The notes: a model not told the origin generated them from the letters alone. DNA of 64,000 bases from Mytilus californianus (GCF_021869535.1 NW_026262582.1:55812851-55876850); one strand, 5' to 3'. Numbered from the stretch's first letter, positions 35,001 to 47,155 are shown. A program made the numbers and translations.

Positions 35001-35197
35001 AAGTTTTCAACAGATGTTTAATACTTGTCTGTCTTCAGGTATATACCCAACATCTTGGGCTGAAGGTTATATTACACCAATTTTTAAAAGCAACGATACA
35101 AGTGACCCTAACAATTACAGAGGAATAACAATAACAAGTGCAATTGGAAAGCTTTTTAATAGAATATTAAGTCTAAGACTCGACAAATTTCTTCAGG
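32004..35197 (+). mobile_element. 3.2-kb LINE-bearing block inserted in the satellite
   Basis: The direct repeat AACGTAA lies at 31997-32003 and 35198-35204, and satellite phase continues across it. The first 1.35 kb holds G-rich and T-rich repeat patches (32010-32140), an ORF of unknown meaning (32653-32892), T22 (33011-33032) and no recognised gene. The remainder is LINE D. Confidence 0.75.
33382..35197 (+). pseudogene. LINE D: APE-type endonuclease and RT N-terminus
   Basis: 33382-34827 encodes an endonuclease/exonuclease/phosphatase fold: KFGYWNIGGL (Asn15), FLVETHVG (Glu46), GGIAILQK, VLYNPP, and the Asp motif as CGDARIG near residues 160-165, where the family has GDFNAR, so F-N (including the catalytic Asn) appears lost. 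Then ASVVDYVAVS and LSDCHCKLE. Frameshifts near 34.79 and 34.9 kb lead to the RT segment ISKAISHLKCNKSSGLDNIS, GYITPIFKSNDTSDPNNYRG and GKLFNRIL. It stops at 35197 where satellite resumes, so palm, thumb and 3' UTR are absent. Family: CR1/L2-like or related, not resolved. Confidence 0.85.
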
Positions 35198-37452
35198 AAC
35201 GTAATTTCTATATAAAACTTAAAGATATAGGGGGAGATAGGCGGACACAAGTGGACACAAGTGGACACAACGTAATATCTATATAAAACATAAAATGTGC
35301 TGGCTACAGGCGGACACAGCTGGACACAGTGCAATTCATTTATAAAAATTATCAAAATTGGGGATACAGGCGGACACAAGTGGACACAACGTAATTTCTA
35401 TATAAAACTTATAGAATCTGGTGGCTACAGGCGGACACAGCTGGACACAGTGCTATTCCTTTATAAAAATTATAAAAACTGGGGATACAGGCGGACACAA
35501 GTGGACACAACGTAATTTCTATATAAAACTTATAGAATCTGGTGGCTACAGGCGGACACAGCTGGACACAGTGCTATTCCTTTATAAAAATTATAAAAAC
35601 TGGGGATACAGGCGGACACAAGTGGACACAACGTAATTTCTATATAAAACATAGAATGTGCTGGCTACAGGCTGTCACAGCTGGACACAGTGATATTTCT
35701 ATATAAAAATTACAGAAACAGGGAGCTACAGGCGGACACAAGTAGACACAACGTAATTTCTATATAAAACTTATAGAATCTGCTGGCTACAGGTGGACAC
35801 AGCTGGACACAGTGCTATTTCTATATAAAAATTACAGATACAGGGGGCTACAGGCGGACACAAGTGGACACAACGTAATTTCTATATAAAACTTATAGAA
35901 TCTGGTGGCTACAGGCGGACACAGCTGGACACAGTGCTATTCCTTTATAAAAATTATAAAAACTGGGGATACAGGCGGACACAAGTGGACACAACGTAAT
36001 TTCTATATAAAACTTATAGAATCTGGTGGCTACAGGCGGACACAGCTGGACACAGTGCTATTCCTTTATAAAAATTATAAAAACTGGGGATACAGGCGGA
36101 CACAAGTGGACACAACGTAATTTCTATATAAAACATAGAATGTGCTGGCTACAGGCTGACACAGCTGGACACAGTGATATTTCTATATAAAAATTACAGA
36201 AACAGGGAGCTACAGGCGGACACAAGTAGACACAACGTAATATCTATATAAAACTTATAGAATCTGCTGGCTACAGGTGGACACAGCTGGACACAGTGCT
36301 ATTTCTATATAAAAATTACAGATACAGGGGGCTACAGGCGGACACAAGTGGACACAACGTAATTTCTATATAAAACTTATAGAATTTGCTGGCTACAGGC
36401 GGACACAGTGCTATTTCTATATAAAACTTTAGGAAACAGGGGGCTACAGACGGACACAAGTGGACACAACGTAATTTCTATATAAAACTATGGAATCTGC
36501 GGGCTACAGGCGGACACAGCTGGACATAGTGCAATTTCCTATTTAAAACTTTAAGATACAGGGGGGTACAGGCGGACACAAGTGGACACAACGTTATATC
36601 TATATAAAACTTATAGAATCTGCTAGCTACAGGCGGACACAGCTGGACACAGTGCAATTCCTTTATATAAATTATAAAAAATGGGGATACAGGCGGACAC
36701 AAGTGGACACAACGTAATTTTTATATAAAACTTATAGAATCTGCTGGCTACAGGCGGACACAGCTGGACACAGTGCTATTCCTTTATAAAAAATTATAAA
36801 AACTGGGGATACAGGCGGACACAAGTGGACAGAACGTAATTTCTATATAAAACTTATAGAATCTGCTGGCTACAGGCGGCCACAGCTGGACACAGTGCTA
36901 TTCCTTTATAAAAATTATAAAAAATGGGGATACAGGCGGACACAAGTGGACACAACGTAATTTCTATATAAAACTATAGAATCTTCTGGCTACAGGCGGA
37001 CACAGCTGGACACAGTGCTATTTCTATATAAAACTTTATGAAATAGGGGGATACAGGCGGACACAAGTTGACACAACGTAATTTCTATATAAAACATAGA
37101 ATGTGCTGGCTACAGGCGGACACAGCTGGACACAGTGATATTTCTATATAAAAATTACAGAAACAGGGGCCTACAGGCGGACACAAATGGACACAACGTA
37201 ATTTCTATATAAAACTTAAAGATATAGGGGGAGATAGGCGGACACAAGTGGACACAACGTAATATCTATATAAAACATAGAATGTGCTGGCTACAGGCGG
37301 CCACAGCTGGACACAGTGCTATTCCTTTATAAAAATTATAAAAACTGGGGATACAGGCGGACACAAGTGGACACAACGTAATTTCTATATAAAACATAGA
37401 ATGTGCTGGCTACAGGCGGACACAGCTGGACACAGTGATATTTCTATATAAA
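35198..37452. repeat. 121-bp satellite, second segment
   Basis: About 19 dimeric copies. Neighbouring 'cttatagaatctgg' starts at 35408 and 35529 are 121 bp apart. A block at 35421-35636 recurs identically at 35905 (484 bp = 4 x 121) and again at 39408, showing higher-order repeats. Since 121 is not a multiple of three, the 60-75 codon frames across it on both strands are artefacts. Confidence 0.92.
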
Positions 37453-38592
37453 CATATGCAACTATTCCAGTCATACTTACGTTCGATAACTCTGCATGTT
37501 ACTGGTTTAATTAGGATTATGTAAAATTTACTAGTTACCCGATGAATGGTTTAAAGAAAATTGAAAAATATAGTTATTTCACCTCGGTTAATATCCATTC
37601 GAGGTCTTCTTTTATAAATATAAAATAATATCGTAATGAATTTCATTGAGAATCTGACAACACTAATCAACATAGGTATTGTCAAAACTTACATCGTGAT
37701 TAGGTGCCATGTTTGTTTTCTTTGATTACGTTGATGTTATGACTTAATATCTCCTTAGTCTAGCTATGTCCTTGGCTATCATTATAGTGACAATAACGTG
37801 TCATATCTAATTGCAATATAAACAGTGAAATTAAATTGAATTATTTGCATGGACAAAATAAGTGTCGAACATCGTCTACGTTTGAAAATTATTTGGTCGC
37901 CATTTTTTTAAATTTTTATAAAAAAACAACAGCATGTATCAGCTTTATCAAAAGGAACCACTGTTTGATTCTATGCTGCTTTAAGGTAAGACAATGACTG
38001 AAAACGCGAGCATCCAACAGTTATTTGATTTTCATTGTAACAATCTTACAAAATATATTTTTACCAAGTCGGCCCACGCTGTCAATGTGGTCGCCATCTT
38101 GAAAAATAATACCCGATTTTCTGAAAATAGCTAATTTTCAAATCAATTTGGAAGGGACGTAATAAAAAATTAAACTATTGCATGAACGATATTTCAAATA
38201 TTTATGAATATAGTAATAAGCACATATTTCCACAATTTTTCCATCTGTTTTGTTTAAATCGCAATTTTAGGTTCAACACGACAGAAAATCCAATATTTAT
38301 CGGAGTTGGATGATATAACAGTGTGAATTATCGAGGCAACAAGACAAATTTTCAAAAGCATTTGGAAGGGAGAAGACCAAAATTTAAACTTTTCCAAAAG
38401 GCATAAATATATTTCTAAATATATGAGGAATTACTATATATTTCCACACTTTTTTATCGTGAACTTAAAGTACTTTATTTTATCGATTCCTGAAAGCCCC
38501 TGTGCATTTCTATACATTTTACTTGGGCATGATACGGGTGATGTGTGACGTCGCCAATGTCACGTGATGACTGCTATAGTTGGATATGCCTG
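37453..38592. mobile_element. 1.14-kb TIR insertion in the satellite
   Basis: The left end CATATGCAACTATTCCAGTC is mirrored at the right end (GACTGCTATAGTTGGATATG). Removing it rejoins TATATAAA with AATTACAG, giving the exact satellite consensus, so no target duplication is visible. No coding sequence. Probably a non-autonomous DNA element; the superfamily is unknown. Confidence 0.65.
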
Positions 38593-39870
38593 AATTACAG
38601 AAACAGGGGCCTACAGGCGGACACAAGTGGACACACCGTAGTTTCTATATAAAACTTATAGCATCTGCTGACTACAGGCGGACACAGCTGGACACAGTGC
38701 TATTTCTATATAAAACTTTATGAAATAGGGGATACAGGCGGACACAAGTGGACACAACGTTATTTCTGTATAAACGTATAGAATCTTCTGGCTACAGGCG
38801 GACACAGCTGGACACAGTGCTATTTCTATATAAAAATTACAGAAGCAGGGGGTTACAGGCAGACACAAGTGGACACAACGTAATTTCCATATGAAACTTA
38901 TAGAATCTGCTGGCTACAGGCGGACACAGCTGGACACAGTGCTATTTCTATATAAAACTTTAGGAAACAGGGGGCTACAGACGGACACAAGTGGACACAA
39001 CGTAATTTCTATATAAAACTATAGAATCTGCTGGCTACAGGCGGACACAGCTGGACACAGCTGGACACAGTGCTATTTCCTATTTAAAACTTTAAGATAT
39101 AGGGGGATACAGGCGGACACGAGTACACACAATGTAATTTCTATAGAAAACGTATAGAATCTGCTTGCTACAGGCGGACACAGCTGAACACAGTGCTATT
39201 TCTATATAAAACTTTAAGAAACAGGAGGCTACAGATGGACACATGTGGACACAACGTAATTTCTATATAAAACTTATATAATATGCTGGCTACCTGCGGA
39301 CACAGCTGGACACAGTGCAATTCCTTTATAAAAATTATAAAAACTGGGGAAACAGGCGGACACAAGTTGACACAACGAAATTTCTACAAAAAAACTTATA
39401 GAATCTGGTGGCTACAGGCGGACACAGCTGGACACAGTGCTATTCATTTATAAAAATTATAAAAACTGGGGATACAGGCGGACACAAGTGGACACAACGT
39501 AATTTCTATATAAAACTTATAGAATCTGGTGGCTACAGGCGGACACAGCTGGACACAGTGCTATTCCTTTATAAAAATTATAAAAACTGGGGATACAGGC
39601 GGACACAAGTGGACACAACGTAATTTCTATATAAAACATAGAATGTGCTGGCTACAGGCGGACACAGCTGGACACAGTGATATTTCTATATAAAAATTAC
39701 AGAAACAGGGGCCTACAGGCGGACACAAGTGGACACAACGTAATATCTATATAAAACGTATAGAATCTGCTGGCTACAGGCAGACACAGCAGGACACAGT
39801 GCTATTTCTATATAAAACATATAAAAACTAGTGACTATACAGGCGGACACAAGTGGACACAACATAATAT
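38593..39870. repeat. 121-bp satellite, third segment
   Basis: Continues the array in the same orientation and includes the third copy of the block beginning at 35421. Some units carry local duplications, such as an extra GCTGGACACA near 39050. Confidence 0.92.
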
Positions 39871-41846
39871 CAAGGAATTGTATATTTAAAAGGAATGGAA
39901 ACGCGGCCGACTTCAAAGAAAATTGTATGATGCATCTCTGACTTGGGTGGTGTGTTAATTACATCCCGTCGCTCGAACTGGCTCATTACTTATCTGGCAG
40001 TAGTTATCGAACTTGGTCATTTAATCATGAAATAAAACAAGGAATTGTCTATTTAGATATACAATTCCTTAAATGAAATAAACAAAAAATACAACCTTAA
40101 ACAAAGTTACTTCTGAAAAACATTTTTTTCTTGTACCTCTTCTTGATATTTCACGAAGGTATGCAACAATTCAGATCAATTAATAGATGAAATCTGACAC
40201 TGTACGAGTTTTTAAAAAGATTTAAGGTAATGCAAAAAGTTAAAAAATAACTTTTCAATTTTGGAATATGACATTGTATAGAAAAGTATAAAGGAAGAAG
40301 TACGTGAACAGATGTAGTATTTTGTCTAGATAAAAGAACTTAGATAATAGGTGTTATAATAAACACCGGTATGGGATATCCAATTTGCAGGTATAATCTA
40401 TCATGTATCATTGATAAGCTAATTTTTGTCGTATATATATTTAAGCAGGAACAGTGTATACTAACTATATATAGGCTGTCCCTGATTTAAGGTGTCAAAA
40501 AGAAATCACGCCGAGTTCACCTGTTAATAAATGCTAAATTATACCGTGGAACAATATTTTTTTTAAGAAACATTTAAAACTTTCCGACATTCGCATATTA
40601 TTTACTTTAACACCGAAGGAATATTTTGCGACCTCTAGACTACTGCTCTTCTAGAAAAAAGGAAGGAACTGTTTTGCTTTTAAGCTTGTGGTAATTTGCT
40701 GCAAAGCTTAATAATGGCAAACTGCAATACCAAACAACGATTAAGTATAAAAATAGTATTTGACAAAAAAAATAAATGATTAAAATCGTGTATAAAACGG
40801 CACAATCAATCCCAATCGGAAGTCTTATATACATTTCTTGCCTGTAATTTCAGACTTCGTCGGTGTGGAACTGGACTGATCAAAATGGCGTCAATGTGAA
40901 CTATAAACATGGGATTTTGAAAAATCATAGCAAATTCGTTTTTATCATCATTTCCATAAAACCAACACTATGTGATAGAAAAAAGATTAAGCTTTTAAGT
41001 TGTATGTCAATGTCACATCTATTTCAAGTAGTTATTTAACCCTTACCAAAATACAAATTGTCGATGTATTTATTGACGCACTACTTCAAATTTTCAACAT
41101 GTTTCGAAATAAAATCATTTACATTGTACCAATTACATTTAGCATTCGTAATTTAGACCAAACTGTAGGAAAATATTCCTTCTTTAAAATGATATCTCAT
41201 TTTCTCACTTTGTTCTTTCTACTTTCCATTATTTAAAAGAAATCGTAGTACACTCCCAGATTGATAGACATATTTTGACAGAATAATGAAATTTGAAACT
41301 GAAATTTCGAAAAAATCGTAGAAAATTCAGAAATTTTACCAGAAACTTAAAAAAAGGGCAAAATGATAGAATAAGGTTTCAGCTTCATAATGATATCAAC
41401 TGTTTTGTTTTGCACTTCGTAGTTGTCAAGCTTTTAGAAAAAAATCAAACCACAGTATTTTTTGTTTTGTAATCCGGATGAAACTCGCTCAAGTTTCAAG
41501 ACCAAGGTCTATTTTAATGAGAATTTACATAATACAATATTACAAACGTATGTTTGATGAGGCATTAAAATGATACCTAGGGCCTTACCTTTTTCATGGA
41601 ATAAAAGTTTATTCTTGATTTTGGGTTTCTCTTTCCTTTATATCTTCTCAAGCAAGATGACCCCGTGAATTAAAAGACCGATCTATATGACAGGAAATGG
41701 ACCTCCGTCATGATTCTTTGATTCTTTATATTATTCATCATACTTCCGACTGAGACAGACATGGATTATAGCTCTGCGGGTGCTTTGCGGGTATCCCGAT
41801 TGATCTCGAGCCGCGTTTCCATTCCTTTTAAATATACAATTCCTTG
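39871..41846. mobile_element. 2.0-kb DNA element with perfect 37-bp TIRs (hAT-like ends)
   Basis: The left end starts CAAGGAATTGTATATTTAAA; the right end is its exact reverse complement for 37 bp. Satellite flanks read ATAATAT on the left (39864-39870) and GTAATAT on the right (41847-41853), a 7-8 bp target duplication with one change. The CAAGG end and this length fit hAT-type transposons. A further inverted copy of the end lies inside at 40038-40071. The only frames are 60-80 codons with no transposase motif, so it is non-autonomous. Confidence 0.82.
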
Positions 41847-41890
41847 GTAATATCTATATAAAACTTATTTAATCTGCTGGCTACTGGCGG
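41847..41890. repeat. 121-bp satellite, last partial unit
   Basis: About 44 bp (GTAATATCTATATAAAAC, then AATCTGCTGGCTAC). This marks the array's far edge beyond the 2.0-kb element. Confidence 0.8.
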
Positions 41891-42519
41891 ATCATCTTAA
41901 TTCATCTTTTTATGTAAATTAAGCACCTCACATTTGAATAACTTTAAACACACCAGAACCAGGACCATGAATACATTTTTCTCAATGCTAATCTACTTTT
42001 TTCTGGATTTCACAAATGATCAATAAAACTTGACACCAGCCTAGACACATAAATATGATATCAGAACATTAAAACATTTCAAATAGAAAGTCAGCATTGT
42101 AGATTTGGATCAAAACTTGAAATGGAAAATTTTAGAGGCTGTATTTTGGGCATATAATTCTAAATTTATATACATTTCTACAATTTTCTATAGTGGAAAT
42201 CCATTACATATTTTTTTGTTTAACAAATTGATACCAGTAATTGGCAAAACCAGTTTCATGTTTAATTAACGCAATTCTTAAGCCTAAGAACCCAATAGAT
42301 TAAGCACAAAATGCAGTGAATTTCTCAGTTATATTAATGCAAATCAATTTAGAATAAAAACTATTTTCTTCAATATCAAATATCGACAGGAACACGATTT
42401 ATTTTAAAACTAAATGTTTTATTTATTTTATCATAATTTTCAAGGGAAACAAACTATTTTTTTTCACTTCCCTGTATAAATTAAGTTATTTTTTCCAGAA
42501 ATTAAGGATCAAACAATTT

Positions 42520-42560
<41 letters not shown>

Positions 42561-43601
42561 CCCTCTTTCAGACCCCTTTTGTGTTTTCAATAATCTATAG
42601 ACTAATAAAACCTAAACAGTGCGTGTGGTGAATCCTTTTAGGATATAAACTCAAAGAAACATCTACCTGCTCAAACTCAAGTCATGGATAATTGTATGTC
42701 ATAACTGACTAGACAATTTAATTCAGTTTGACGTACAGCTCCGTAAACTTATACCCTGGGAACAGTATATCAATATATATGTTCCTGTTATACTGAACCA
42801 TATACAAATGAATATGATTTCATCTTTAAGGCGCAACACATATAAATATTGGGAATGCGTAAGAAAAATAGGAAGACATCAGTGGAAGAAATACATTGTT
42901 CACACTATATGAAAATCAAAGGCTATATACACGCAAAGCTCCCGCTGCGAATCAGGAAGATCGGGGAAGAAAAGTCTGATAAGCCTACATCTGATAATTA
43001 TCAAGGAATATATATCTTCTTACTTTGATATAGTTGTATTGCCATTCGTTTTTATTATTTATAGCAAGTGTCCTTTAAGGGTATAAAATTGTATAGACAA
43101 TTAATTAACTCTATTTCTTGAATAACACACAGCATTACACTGGAACTATTTGAATATTAAATATTGGTATTGGTGTTCTAGATGGATGTGTCCGGTGCCT
43201 ACGCATGCCAATACGAATTTACAGAATAATCCTAGAGTCAACTTTTCTCAAATGTGTGCAGTTTTTATATAAATTTCTACTTTGATATACTGCCATCCTG
43301 ACTTGTCGATAGTATTGTACATGTTCCAAAAGGTGGCAATAAATTAAGTATCACTGTAGAAGATAATTTTCAGGCAGTAACAAATCAACAAATATCCAAG
43401 TCCAACCAGATCTGGTGATAAAATTCCAGGTTTTATTCCCATACTAGCTGTACTTATAATCTTATTTTCCTGATTTTCCTGACATTCATTCTTTTGTTCC
43501 AGTCAAAATCATTACAAGGTTAACCACCAAAAATATCCTGTCATGTTTCAATCTGCATAATTTTTTTGTATTAAGATTGAAAATGAACAAACAATAAATA
43601 C
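41891..43601. other. Non-coding DNA with a 37-nt poly-C tract
   Basis: The C37 run is at 42521-42557. No other supported feature. If the exon at 43.6 kb is real, this would be its downstream intron. Confidence 0.45.
42521..42557. repeat. Poly-C tract (C37)
   Basis: Thirty-seven consecutive C, followed by TCCCCCTC. Such runs can form i-motif or G-quadruplex structures and are prone to length error in assemblies. Confidence 0.85.
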
Positions 43602-43709
43602 CTGAGAAGTCTACAGCACAGACCCCTCTTTGATGTTGACCTTTCAGTACTGAAGATGTTTCATTGATTCTGTATCCCAGATATGTATAGTTCATCATTC
43701 TCTTCCAAC
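43602..43709 (-). CDS. Candidate exon, WD40/EML-like
   Basis: A minus-strand exon of 108 nt bounded by a CAG acceptor and a GTATTT donor. It enters with two bases of a split codon and exits with one, so it adds whole codons. The one open frame reads WKRMMNYTYLGYRIN then LKGQHQRGVCAVDFS. The last stretch resembles a WD40 strand ('RGVCAVDFS'), as in echinoderm-microtubule-associated-protein-like (EML) proteins. Its phase cannot follow the tetraspanin exon at 48.3 kb directly, so it is either another gene or needs a missing exon. Confidence 0.35.
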
Positions 43710-43769
43710 CTGTATGTACATAAATTAGATTGAAATATATTTAAAAAAAGATTCTACTACTACCATAAA

Positions 43770-44305
43770 GGTACTTTTGAACAATGATTCCATAATTTCT
43801 GGCTTTGTACTTGTTTTGGCTTTCAAACTTTTTTCATCTGAGCGTCACTGGTTGGTCTTGTGTGGACGAGACGCACGTCTGACGTATTGAATTTAAGCAT
43901 AGTACCTTTTGTTAGCTATTATTCGTGTGTTTCTTTGTCCTATATGTTCTCCCATTTATTTGTTTTGTGGTCCTGTCATGTGATGTTGTCGTTTTGGTGT
44001 TGTGTTTGACGTTGCCATAAAAGCGGGAGGTTTGGCATGCCACAAAACCAGGTTCAACCCACCATTTTTTTCTTAAAATGTCCTGTACCAAGTCAGGAAA
44101 ATGGCCATTGTTAAATTATAGTTCGTTTCTGTGTGTGTTACATTTTAATGTTGTGTTTTTGTTGTGTCATTGTTCTCCTCTTATATTTGATGCGTTTCCC
44201 TCAGTTTTAGTTTGTAACCCGGATTTGCTTTTATCTCTATCGATTTATGAGTTTCGAACAGCGGTATACTACTGTTGCCTTTATTTAGGTATATTTTATA
44301 ATATT
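43770..44305 (+). repeat. Mussel dispersed repeat (TCATCTGAGCGTCACTGG family)
   Basis: Contains 'tcatctgagcgtcactggt', 'gtggacgagacgcacgtctg', 'aggtttggcatgccac' and 'gtcctgtaccaagtcagga'. A diverged relative is at 56.51-56.77 kb. Carries the shared module also present in the PLE 3' region. Confidence 0.75.
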
Positions 44306-44374
44306 TAGATATTTAAGGTTTGCCATAAATCAATGGATAATGTTTGATGTCACATGATATTTTTCTCTCTAAGG

Positions 44375-44440
44375 GATATTAGCCAATAACAATCCATTCT
44401 GTAAAATATTTTACAGAATGGACTGTTAGAGGCTTATATC
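44375..44440. repeat. Palindrome with perfect 28-bp centre
   Basis: 44394-44421 is a perfect 28-bp palindrome beginning CCATTCTGTAAAAT. Imperfect pairing continues outward (AACAAT against ACTGTT, then GATATTAGCC against GGCTTATATC) to about 44375 and 44440. Confidence 0.8.
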
Positions 44441-44860
44441 TTACATTGTTTTACACGTTGAAACCTGAAAATTATAAAAACTTTCATAGTCCCCTGGTTC
44501 ATGAAGGAAGTTCTAATTCGCACTTTGTACACAGGATAAGGTTTCGGTTGTTCATGACCCTTGTATTGCGGCATGATCTATCAAATTTTAAAAGCATTAC
44601 TTTATTGCTTTTTTCATTTTAGTTGCAGTTGAAAATGATGTTAGGAAGGGCATCACCAGAGGTCAATTTTGATAACCTAAAGACGGACAAGGATAAATCT
44701 TTTGGAAAAAGAAATTCATAAAAGAAATAAAAACAAGACTTACAACAAGCATAATCAACTTATTGAATTAGTGCTAAAAGAGACAACCCAAAAACATGAG
44801 AAAAATGGCTGTGATATAAGTATTGGTAGTGTTAATAAACTAGCTGTTATCACAGAGATA

Positions 44861-45870
44861 TGTCTCGCTTTTTTGTAATTTCGATAATGCAAATGTTGAA
44901 ATTAAAATAGAAACATTTTATTTAACATGTACGTTTTGCAAATACTCAAAGTCAATGAACCATAACTGAAGGTACATGGCTAAACAATCTCCATGGAAAT
45001 GAGATGTACCAATGCTAATACAACTGCATACTAAATACCATTGACTTATCATAAGTAGTTCTCTTTAAACATACCTAAACACAAGCTCATACATTTAAAT
45101 ATAGCAAAATTTCAAACACAAGTTAATACATTTAAATAAAGCAAAATTTCAAAGTCAATAAACCATAACTGAGGGGGTGGGGGTCAAATAATTTTCCTGG
45201 TAATGAAATGTGCCAATGCTAATACAACTGCATACTAAATATCATTGACCTATCGCTAGTGGTTCTCCATAAACCGACCTAATCACAAACTAATACATGA
45301 AAACTAAGCAAAAGTTTCAAAGTCAATAGACCATGACTGAGGTGGCGGGGCCAAATAATTTCCATGGAAATGAGATATGCCAATGCTTATACAACTGCAT
45401 ACCAATTATCATTTACTTATCACTAGTGGTTCCCCATAAACTGACCTAATCACAAACTAATACATGAAAACTAAGCAAAAATTTCAAAGTTATTAGACCA
45501 TGACTGAGGGGGCGGGGCCAAAAAATCTCCATGGAAATGAGATATGCCAATGCTTATACAACTGCATACCAATAATCATTAACTTACCACTAGTGGTTCC
45601 CCATAAAATGACCTAATCACAAACTAATACATGAAAACTAAGCAAAGTTTCAAAGTCAATAGACCATGACTGAGGGGGTGAGGCCAAATAATCTCCATGG
45701 TAATGAGATGTGCCAATACCAATACAACTGCATACCAAATATCTTTGACTTACCACTAGTGGTTCACCATAAACTAGACATAATCACAAACTAATACATT
45801 GTTGACGCCGCCGTCGCCGGAAACAGCATACCTATGTCTCGCTTTTTGACTCCGTCAAGCGAGACAAAAA
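44861..45870 (+). mobile_element. Tandem-core element, 166-bp units
   Basis: The left end TGTCTCGCTTTT is matched by the right end AAGCGAGACAAAAA. Core units are marked by ACCATGACTG or ACCATAACTG at 44959, 45162, 45331, 45497 and 45663; the last two spacings are exactly 166. A GC-rich GACGCCGCCGTCGCCGG stretch (45804-45820) precedes a hairpin at 45836-45865. No coding sequence. Confidence 0.75.
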
Positions 45871-46032
45871 TCAATTTGAAAGTGATTTTTTTTCTCAAGA
45901 AACCGTTTTGATATGTGACAAAATTATTGTATTGGAAGGTGACTTTAATAAAATGTTTTTTTAATTGTCATTTGATCTTTGGTTTTATTTTTGTTTACAT
46001 GATGAAAACAATTGGGGTAATTAATAGTTTTT

Positions 46033-47053
46033 TTTTTATTTCAGTGATTGAACTATCATTTATCTGTAAGAATCAGTAATGCTACCCTTTAGCTGTCCAA
46101 TATTTTTAAGAAAGAGGAGGTCTATTCTTAAAAATATTGGACAGCTAAAGGTAACATGAAAGAACCTTAGTGAGCGCGCTCACATACACCACGTCCCCAC
46201 ATTGTCATTGGAGAAATAAAATAAGTGTAAGAAAAAAAAATTGTATCAGAAAAAAAAATTGAATCATAATTTCCTGTCAATATGCACATCTACATAGTAT
46301 GTCCTTATTATCTACACAGTTGCATGAAATTCTGTTGTGTGGTTTGAGAGGAGTTGCGATGACAAAAGGTTGCAGTAGTATATTGGGCAAATAAGTTCAA
46401 AGGGGCGTAACTCCTGGAAAAAAAACTGAATCGTAATTTCCTGTCGATATGCACATCTACGTAGTATGTCCTTATTATCTGAAAAGGTTTCATGAAATTC
46501 TGTTGGGTGGTTTGAGAGGAGTTGCGATGACAAAAGGTTGCAGTAGTATATTGGGCAAATAAGTTCAAAGGGGCATAACTCCTGGAAAAAAAATTGAATC
46601 GTAATTTCTGTCAATATGCATATCTACGTAGTATGTCCTAATTATCTGAAAAGGTTTCATGAAATTCTGTTGTGTGGTTTGAGAGGAGTTGCGATGACAA
46701 AAGGTTGCAGTAGTATATTGGGCAAATAAGTTCAAATGGGGCGTAACTCCTGGAAAAAAAATTGAATCGTAATTTCCTGTCGATATGAACATCTACGTAG
46801 TATGTCCTTATTATCTGAAAAGGTTTCATGAAATTCTGTTGTGTGGTTTGAGAGGAGTTGCGATGACAAACTGTTGCAGTAGTACATTAAAGTAAATAAG
46901 TTCAAAGGGGCGTAACTCCTAGAAAAAAAATTGAATCGCAATTTCCTGTCGATATGCACAACTATATAGTATGTCCTTATTATCTAAAAAGGTTTCGTGA
47001 AATTCTGTTGGGTGGTTTGAGAGGAGTTGCGATGACAAGAAACAGGACTGACG

Positions 47054-47088
<35 letters not shown>

Positions 47089-47155
47089 CGGTTGCGTGGG
47101 GTATAATAATGGTTTCTTACAGGTTAATGATAGTCCAATCACTGAAATAAAGAAC
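46033..47155 (+). mobile_element. Tandem-core element, 168-bp units, hairpins at both ends
   Basis: Units marked by C(G/A)TAACTCC at 46406, 46574, 46742 and 46912 (168, 168, 170 bp). Right end: GACGGACGGACGGG microsatellite, then a hairpin at 47073-47106 (TTATACCC with GGGGTATAA, inner CGCAAC with GTTGCG). Left end: a perfect 27-bp hairpin at 46086-46151. Outside both, arms at 46033-46073 and 47110-47155 are inverted copies of TTTATTTCAGTGATTG, framing the whole. Frames of 60-100 codons on the minus strand follow the repeat. Confidence 0.72.

Noticed and set aside
35421-39623. Repeated frames with GGHSWTQ-like peptides as a repeat protein
   Set aside because: The DNA unit is 121 bp, not a multiple of three, so the frame changes between units. 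Both strands are open only because stops are rare in the unit.
31640-41890. A CRISPR-like array of repeats and spacers
   Set aside because: Eukaryotic context. Both 'repeat' and 'spacer' parts are conserved between units, so it is a satellite.
46308-46959. Overlapping minus-strand frames of 63-100 codons as a tandem-repeat protein family
   Set aside because: The 168-bp unit is a multiple of three, so frames persist by arithmetic. No start context, and the element is bounded by transposon-like hairpins.
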